DNA of 10,617 bases, from the NCBI GenBank assembly GCA_900555915.1, contig USNC01000029.1:1-10617 (forward strand), given 5' to 3'. The DNA is from an uncultured Porphyromonadaceae bacterium. GTDB lineage: Bacteria; Bacteroidota; Bacteroidia; Bacteroidales; Muribaculaceae. The notes under the pieces are model-generated. The model had not been told where the DNA came from. It worked only from the letters and a program-made list of their open reading frames with translations, and did no database searches. This document shows, piece after piece, positions 6,116-10,617 of this stretch. How positions within the stretch are numbered: position 1 is the first letter of the stretch; each line of letters begins with the position of its first letter. Both the position numbers and the translations under genes were made by a program.

Positions 6116-7319
6116 ATTTCTGGAATAGAAAATCATTGTAGGGGAATCTTTCCACATGAATTTCTTTCGCTTTCTGATAGAGAAGTTCCTTAAGCTGGTC
6201 GATATTGGTCTTTTCCTTGGCCGAGATAAACACGCAGTTGTTGTTCATCTTGGCCATCCAAGACTTCTTGAAGTCGTCGAGCGACATGTTGGCTCTTGTG
6301 GCTGGTGTCAGATCGTCCGGGTCCTTCGGCGTGTAGGTGAAGGCGTCAATCTTGTTGAATACCAGTATCACCGGTTTTTTGGCGGCTCCGCATACCTCGT
6401 TGAGCGTTTTCTCCACGACCTCTATCTGCTCCTCAAACTGCGGATGACTCACGTCGACCACATGCAGAAGCAGATCGGCTTCCCTTACCTCATCAAGAGT
6501 GGACTTGAACGAGTCTACCAGATGTGTGGGCAGTTTTCGTATGAACCCTACCGTGTCGGTGAGAAGGAAGGGGAGATTGTCGATGGTCACCTTTCTCACA
6601 GTGGTGTCGAGGGTGGCGAAGAGTTTGTTCTCGGCAAAGACATCGCTTTTGCTCAGCAGATTCATCAGAGTGGACTTGCCCACGTTGGTATAGCCCACAA
6701 GAGCCACACGCGTGAGTTTGCCGCGGTTTTTGCGCTGTATGCTTTTCTGCTTGTCGATATCCTTGAGTTCCTCTTTGAGCCTGGATATTTTATCAAGTAT
6801 GATACGGCGGTCGGTCTCTATCTGCGTTTCGCCCGGTCCGCGCATGCCGATACCGCCACGCTGGCGTTCGAGGTGGGTCCACATGCGGGTGAGGCGCGGC
6901 AGCAGATACTGGTACTGTGCGAGTTCCACCTGTGTGCGTGCGGTCGCGGTCTGTGCGCGTTTGGCGAAGATGTCGAGAATAAGGCTCGTACGGTCGAGTA
7001 TCTTCACTTTCAGCTCCTTCTCGATGTTGAGCACCTGTTTCGACGAAAGGTCGTCGTCGAAGATCACGAGTCCTATCTCGTGGTCTTCTACATACTGGCG
7101 TATCTCTTCAAGCTTCCCGGTGCCGACATATGTGCGCGGATTGGGATAGTCGAGTTTCTGTATGAACCGCTTCTCGGGCTCCGCCCCCGCTGTGTGGGCG
7201 AGAAACTCGAGTTCGTCGAGATATTCGTTGCATTTTGTCTCGCTCTGCTTCTGAGTAACGAGGCCTACGAGAACAGTGCGTTCGTTTTCTTCCTTATTTA
7301 TAATATTGTCTTCTATCAT
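6102..7319 (-). CDS. hflX: GTPase HflX (ribosome-splitting / ribosome-associated)
   Basis: A complete 405-residue HflX. The N-terminal HflX domain (about 15-160) contains YVGTGKLEEI (64-73) and LVIFDDDLSSKQ, followed by the family hallmark RGGIGMRGPGETQIETDRR (155-172). A coiled linker (about 173-200) leads to the G domain: G1 GYTNVGKS (209-216), G2 around Thr239-240 (ATLDTTVRK), G3 DTVG (255-258), G4 NKID (322-325), G5 SAK (366-368). In other bacteria HflX binds the 50S subunit and splits stalled or hibernating ribosomes, often under heat or antibiotic stress. All G motifs are intact. The ATG is preceded by A/T-rich sequence without a Shine-Dalgarno site and, 7 bases further up, by a 12-bp hairpin and a heptamer repeat. 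Those may control its translation. It lies downstream of pepD (66-base gap), and its last codons overlap the start of the DUF4954 gene, so the two are probably co-translated. Confidence 0.96.
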   Translation of the reverse strand: MIEDNIINKEENERTVLVGLVTQKQSETKCNEYLDELEFLAHTAGAEPEKRFIQKLDYPNPRTYVGTGKLEEIRQYVEDHEIGLVIFDDDLSSKQVLNIEKELKVKILDRTSLILDIFAKRAQTATARTQVELAQYQYLLPRLTRMWTHLERQRGGIGMRGPGETQIETDRRIILDKISRLKEELKDIDKQKSIQRKNRGKLTRVALVGYTNVGKSTLMNLLSKSDVFAENKLFATLDTTVRKVTIDNLPFLLTDTVGFIRKLPTHLVDSFKSTLDEVREADLLLHVVDVSHPQFEEQIEVVEKTLNEVCGAAKKPVILVFNKIDAFTYTPKDPDDLTPATRANMSLDDFKKSWMAKMNNNCVFISAKEKTNIDQLKELLYQKAKEIHVERFPYNDFLFQKYDEE

Positions 7320-7326
7320 ATTTTAT

Positions 7327-7357
7327 TTAAATTTCGCCTTGAGGGGGTGAAATTTAA
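7327..7357 (-). promoter_or_regulatory. Hairpin in the leader of hflX
   Basis: A 12-bp stem pairs 7327-7338 (TTAAATTTCGCC) with 7346-7357 (GGTGAAATTTAA), with one G-U pair and a 7-base loop. It ends 7 bases before the hflX ATG on the minus strand. There is no U-tract after it in the direction of transcription, so it does not look like a terminator of pepD. Its position suggests an effect on translation initiation or on mRNA processing. Confidence 0.55.
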
Positions 7358-7380
7358 GGTTTAAGGTTTAAGGTTTTAGG
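7353..7380. repeat. Heptamer tandem repeat TTTAAGG (4 units)
   Basis: Three exact units TTTAAGG (7353-7359, 7360-7366, 7367-7373) are followed by a one-mismatch unit TTTTAGG (7374-7380). On the minus strand the unit reads CCTTAAA. The array starts inside the right arm of the hflX leader hairpin and ends 5 bases from the pepD stop. The copy number may vary by slippage. Confidence 0.85.
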
Positions 7381-7385
7381 TTTAT

Positions 7386-8843
7386 TCAGGCCAGTCTCCG
7401 CAGAATGTCGGTGAGCAGTCTCCAGAACTCGCCGACCGAGGGTATGTTGGCCTTTTCGTTGGGGCTGTGTATGTCTTTCAATGTAGGGCCGAATGAAATC
7501 ATGTCCATTCCGGGCATTTTCTCAAGGAATATTCCGCATTCGAGTCCGGCGTGGAGCGCCTCTACCTTCGGAGTGTGTCCGAAAAGGCTCTCATAGCTTT
7601 CCACCGCTGTCCTGAGGAGTTTGCTTTCCGGATTCGGCGCCCATCCTACGCTCGGATCGTTGCATTCCACACTGCACCCGATATTTTCGTAGAGGGCGGT
7701 GATGCGCTGCGTGATTTCCTCACGGCGGCTGTCGACCGAAGAGCGCTGATGGGTGGTGATGACAATCTCATCGGGAGAAGTCTTGTGCACCGATGCGAGA
7801 TTTGAGGAGGTCTCCACAAGTCCAGGCACGGCCAGACTCATGCCCTGCACGCCGTTGGGCGTTCCGAAGATTGTGGATATCAGCGGCATCACGTACGCCT
7901 CGTCGATCATTTTCTCCGCAGGTTCTGTCCTGGTGGCTGTGAATGTGAATGCGGGTGACTCCGCAAGTTTCAGCTCATCGTGTATTGTGGTGTCGAATCT
8001 TACAGCCATCTCCTCAAACCTTCCGGTGTCCGAAGCCGGTACTCCCACGATGGCCTTGGCCTCACGCGGTATGGCGTTGGGCAGACCTCCACCCTGGAAA
8101 TCGCTGAGCAGTACCGATCCGAGTTCCTTGTCTGTTTCCCAAAGGAATCGGGCGAGAATCTGGTTGGCGTTGCCGCGTCCTAAATGAATCTCCATGCCTG
8201 AGTGGCCGCCTTTGAGATGGTTGATGTGCACCTCATACCATGCGTATCCTTCGGGCGATGCTGTCTCCTCGACCGGATATGTGGCCACGGTGCAGAGTGA
8301 ACCGGCGCATCCGATCACTATCAGCCCTTGCTCCTCGGAGTCAAGGTTGAGAAGTATGCGGCCGCTGATCAGGCTTGCGTCAAGACCGTTGGCACCGGTG
8401 AGTCCCTGCTCCTCGTCTACGGTGAAGAGTGCCTCTATAGGACCGTGGACGATGTCCGGGTCGATCATCACCGCCATTGCCGAGGCGCAACCCAGACCGT
8501 TGTCGGCGCCGAGAGTCGTGCCTTCGGCCCGCACCCAGTCGCCTTCCACTACGGTGTGGATGGGGTCGGTGAGGAAGTTGTGTGTTGAACCGCTGGTCTT
8601 TTCCGCCACCATGTCCTGATGGCCTTGAAACACCACTGTCGGGGCGTTCTCATGGCCCGGTGTGGCGGGGCAGTACATCACTACGTTGCCCACTTCATCT
8701 GTGGCATACCTGAGATTATGGCGTTCGGCCCATCCGGTCAGAAACTCCTTCATTTTATCGAGATGATGGGTAGGGCGGGGCACTTTGGTTATTTCTTCGA
8801 AGCATTGCCACACAAGCTTCGGGTTGAGATCTTTCAGCGACAT
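7386..8843 (-). CDS. pepD: Cytosolic aminoacyl-histidine (non-specific) dipeptidase, M20C family
   Basis: A complete 485-residue metallo-dipeptidase that cleaves unblocked dipeptides, including Xaa-His, in the cytoplasm; the length equals that of E. coli PepD. The two-zinc site and catalytic residues are visible: His75 and Asp77 (GHQDMV), Asp114 (TLGADNGLG), catalytic Glu144 with Glu145 (VDEEQGLTG), Asp168 (LNLDSEE) and His459 (DIHSPNE). The lid/dimerisation domain is marked by LKGGHSGMEIHLGRGNAN (about 212-230). LHAGLECGIF (about 429-438) belongs to the C-terminal catalytic part. The start MSLKDLNPKLVW matches the family. A second M20C gene lies upstream, with a muramidase gene between them. 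The 60-base gap upstream holds a small GC hairpin but no clear promoter, so the gene may be read through from the muramidase gene. Confidence 0.95.
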   Translation of the reverse strand: MSLKDLNPKLVWQCFEEITKVPRPTHHLDKMKEFLTGWAERHNLRYATDEVGNVVMYCPATPGHENAPTVVFQGHQDMVAEKTSGSTHNFLTDPIHTVVEGDWVRAEGTTLGADNGLGCASAMAVMIDPDIVHGPIEALFTVDEEQGLTGANGLDASLISGRILLNLDSEEQGLIVIGCAGSLCTVATYPVEETASPEGYAWYEVHINHLKGGHSGMEIHLGRGNANQILARFLWETDKELGSVLLSDFQGGGLPNAIPREAKAIVGVPASDTGRFEEMAVRFDTTIHDELKLAESPAFTFTATRTEPAEKMIDEAYVMPLISTIFGTPNGVQGMSLAVPGLVETSSNLASVHKTSPDEIVITTHQRSSVDSRREEITQRITALYENIGCSVECNDPSVGWAPNPESKLLRTAVESYESLFGHTPKVEALHAGLECGIFLEKMPGMDMISFGPTLKDIHSPNEKANIPSVGEFWRLLTDILRRLA

Positions 8844-8881
8844 GGTGATAATTCTAAATAAATAAGTTTTGATGTTTCATT

Positions 8882-8894
8882 CCCGCCACGCGGG
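8882..8894. terminator. Small GC hairpin after the muramidase gene
   Basis: A 5-bp stem (CCCGC with GCGGG) with a 3-base loop lies 9 bases past the muramidase stop, on the minus strand. It is not followed by a U-tract, so at most it attenuates or marks a processing site between the muramidase and pepD genes. Confidence 0.3.
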
Positions 8895-8903
8895 GCGGTG
8901 TGA

Positions 8904-9629
8904 TTATTCTTCGGCCTTGTATCGGGCGTATTCCTTGGCCATGCGGGTGTGATAGCCGCGTCTGGCATAGGAGGGGCCGTTGTATTTTCTGGCAAAAGTC
9001 TTCCAGTCTTTTTTCTGCAGACTTTCCTGCATACCGGCGTTGCGGATGAATGAGACGAATAGTTCGAGCTGGCTGTGCTCTGATTCGCACATCTTCTCCA
9101 CCATTTCTTCAACGCTTTCGCAGCCGCAAAGTTTATAATGGGCACCGCCTATCTGAAACATTCCCCAGTATGTGCCCATATCTGCCGCGTCGGCATTCTT
9201 TTTTCTGGCATTGACCAGTGCGGTCCATTCCTTACGGGCGTATCCGGTAAGCCCTTCTGGAACCTTGCCGTCGGGAATCTTTCTTCCCTTTGTCTTTTTG
9301 CTGTATCGGTTGAACAGCGACTGGCTGTAGTTGGCCACAGGCACTCCCGGGGCCCAGAATCCCTGCAGCTTGCTTCCAGCTTCAATCTTCACCACAGCCT
9401 TGATGGCTGCCACTTCCACCCCCAACTCCTCAGCCGCCTGGCGGAAGTCGTCTTCGGTCAGTTTGGTGTAGCGGTCGTCGGCCGATGCCTCGGTCTCGCT
9501 CTGCTGTTCGGCTGCGATCACAGTCTCCACCAGATCAAGGATCTCGGAGCCGGATGCGGCCGGAGTCTGCGCCTTAGCAGCGCAGACTCCGGATAAGAGT
9601 ATGGTGGAGATCAGAAGCTCCCGTCTCAT
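8904..9629 (-). CDS. Exported N-acetylmuramidase-like protein
   Basis: A 241-residue protein. Residues 1-20 are a Sec signal peptide (MRRELL, hydrophobic ISTILLSGVCA, cleavage near AKA-Q), so it acts in the periplasm or outside. A short acidic linker (about 28-60) leads to a lysozyme-fold domain of the N-acetylmuramidase family (PF11860 by pattern). That domain has VAAIKAVVKIEAGSKLQGF, with Glu83 as the likely catalytic acid; a VANYSQSLFNRYSKKTKG segment where family members carry the ILFERH-like loop; GTYWGMFQIGGAHYKLCGC (152-170); and WKTFARKYNGPSYARRGYH (209-227), the family's W-x-x-F-A-x-x-Y-N-G-P signature. These enzymes cut the glycan backbone of peptidoglycan and are best known from phage endolysins. 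Here the gene lies in a housekeeping operon with no phage genes around it, which favours a role in wall turnover. Its start overlaps the upstream dipeptidase stop as ATGA (9626-9629), indicating coupled translation. Confidence 0.88.
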   Translation of the reverse strand: MRRELLISTILLSGVCAAKAQTPAASGSEILDLVETVIAAEQQSETEASADDRYTKLTEDDFRQAAEELGVEVAAIKAVVKIEAGSKLQGFWAPGVPVANYSQSLFNRYSKKTKGRKIPDGKVPEGLTGYARKEWTALVNARKKNADAADMGTYWGMFQIGGAHYKLCGCESVEEMVEKMCESEHSQLELFVSFIRNAGMQESLQKKDWKTFARKYNGPSYARRGYHTRMAKEYARYKAEE

Positions 9630-10617
9630 GACTTGGCCACTTTTTCAAGTGTCAGGCAGAGATGGCGCCAGAATTTGTCGACTGTCGGTATGAGCAACTG
9701 TTCGTCGGGCGAATGCACTCCGGTCATGGTAGGTCCGAAACTTACCATGTCGAGGCCGGGATATTTAGCAAGGAACAGGCCGCATTCAAGACCTGCATGA
9801 ATGGCCTTGATGGCAGGCTTTACCCCGAACAGTTCCTCATAAGCCTCGGCCGAGAGTTTCATGATCGGCGACTGCATGTTGGGAGCCCAGCCGGGATAGC
9901 CGTCGGAATGGTCTACTGTGGCCCCTGCGAGCTGGAACACGGCCTCGACCTGTCCGGCTATGTCATATTTGCGGCTTTCCACGCTCGAACGCTGCGATGT
10001 GGTCACCTTTATCCTGCTGTTTTCCTCCATCTTTACAGCGGCGAGGTTGGTGGAAGTTTCCACCAGACCCTCGAGGTCACGGCTCATGGATATCACTCCG
10101 TGGGGTGCGCAGTAAAGCGCTCTCACCAGGGCGAGCGATGTGTCCTGGTCGATGCAGTATTCCGGGCGTTCGGCGGGTTCGATGTCGATCTTTATTGAAG
10201 GCTCGATTCCGGCATATTCATTCTTTATCTCTTTAGCGTAGCTGCAGAGGGAGTCTTTCACATTCTGTTCGAGTGCGGTCTCGATGCCGAATACCGCATA
10301 AGCCTCGCGCGGGATGGCGTTGCGGAGGTTGCCGCCGTCAAACATCACAAGCTGCATGTTCCATTTCTGCGCGCAGTCCCATAGGAAGCGGGCCACGAGT
10401 TTGTTGGCGTTGGCGCGTCCGAGATGTATGTCGCCTCCGGAGTGTCCGCCGAGCAGCCCCGTCACGCTGACCTTGAGATAAGTGAAGTGGTCGGGAGCCA
10501 GCGAACGTTTGTAGTCGAACCATGCGGTGGTGTCGATTCCGCCGGCGCATCCCACGAAGATCTCTCCGTCGTCTTCAGAGTCGAGATTGATGAGGATGTT
10601 GCCTCCGAGCATCCCTT
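9626..10617 (-). CDS. Second M20C aminoacyl-histidine dipeptidase (5' end outside window)
   Basis: The C-terminal ~330 residues of a PepD-type dipeptidase; the gene continues past the right edge, and about 160 residues with the GHQDM and VDEE motifs are not visible. The seen part contains INLDSEDDG (zinc Asp), LLGGHSGGDIHLGRANANKL, NAIPREAYAVFG, SQRSSVESR, IHAGLECGLF and GVHSPDE (the zinc His). All visible key residues match the neighbouring full-length pepD, but the rest differs widely, especially the lid (the stretch around KDSLCSYAKEIKNEY), so this is an old paralogue and not a recent duplicate. The first Met in view is internal and not the start. The stop TGA overlaps the muramidase ATG. 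The visible residues suggest an active enzyme, though its substrates may differ from those of the other copy. Confidence 0.93.
   Translation of the reverse strand, partial: GMLGGNILINLDSEDDGEIFVGCAGGIDTTAWFDYKRSLAPDHFTYLKVSVTGLLGGHSGGDIHLGRANANKLVARFLWDCAQKWNMQLVMFDGGNLRNAIPREAYAVFGIETALEQNVKDSLCSYAKEIKNEYAGIEPSIKIDIEPAERPEYCIDQDTSLALVRALYCAPHGVISMSRDLEGLVETSTNLAAVKMEENSRIKVTTSQRSSVESRKYDIAGQVEAVFQLAGATVDHSDGYPGWAPNMQSPIMKLSAEAYEELFGVKPAIKAIHAGLECGLFLAKYPGLDMVSFGPTMTGVHSPDEQLLIPTVDKFWRHLCLTLEKVAKS

Noticed and set aside
6156..7364. A long plus-strand open frame (402 codons) opposite hflX.
   Set aside because: It is antisense to a gene with all GTPase motifs intact. Its product is Val/Leu/His-rich, has no recognisable motif, and is explained by the codon use of hflX.
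7353..7380. The heptamer array as a CRISPR or telomere-like repeat.
   Set aside because: The units are directly adjacent without spacers and only four in number. The likeness to telomeric heptamers is superficial.
8904..9629. The muramidase gene as part of a prophage lysis cassette.
   Set aside because: There is no holin, spanin or structural gene nearby. The protein has a Sec signal peptide, and the gene is translationally coupled to a dipeptidase gene.

Overview
The window looks like chromosomal DNA from a member of the Bacteroidales, probably Muribaculaceae or a close relative. Three things point there: promoters of the Bacteroidetes type (TTTG, about 20 bases, TAnnTTTG) before bioB and, less perfectly, before the integrase; A-rich start regions without a Shine-Dalgarno sequence; and a gene set of BACON-type lipoprotein, Bacteroidetes tyrosine recombinase, DUF4954 protein and M20C dipeptidases. 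The family-level placement is inference.

Left part (1-3076): accessory and decaying DNA. A short BACON-like lipoprotein gene (124-540, minus) is followed by about 530 bases without a gene. Then comes the first ~131 codons of a tyrosine recombinase (from 1074, plus), cut off by an IS110-family insertion sequence (about 1467-2866) that carries a complete transposase (1628-2815). The roughly 160 bases between the cut integrase and the transposase start are the expected place for an IS110 bridge RNA and contain a clear 7-bp hairpin and further foldable segments. On the other side of the IS there is no integrase remainder, only the 3' end of an unrelated, unrecognised gene (2870-3076). The site has therefore been rearranged and is not a simple insertion.

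Middle (3077-4447): two hairpins, the first a strong plus-strand terminator, then a textbook Bacteroidetes promoter and bioB (biotin synthase, 3375-4337, plus). A GC-rich hairpin lies between bioB and the convergent DUF4954 gene.

Right part (4448-10617): a minus-strand run of five genes read from right to left: an M20C dipeptidase paralogue (cut by the window edge), an exported N-acetylmuramidase-like protein (4-base ATGA overlap), a full-length PepD dipeptidase (60-base gap), HflX GTPase (66-base gap holding a heptamer repeat and a 12-bp hairpin), and a DUF4954 beta-helix protein whose start overlaps the end of hflX by 14 bases. The tight packing suggests a transcription unit joining cell-wall and peptide turnover with a ribosome-associated GTPase. 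The signals worth following up are the predicted bridge RNA with its outward promoter, the structured hflX leader, and the muramidase between two dipeptidases.
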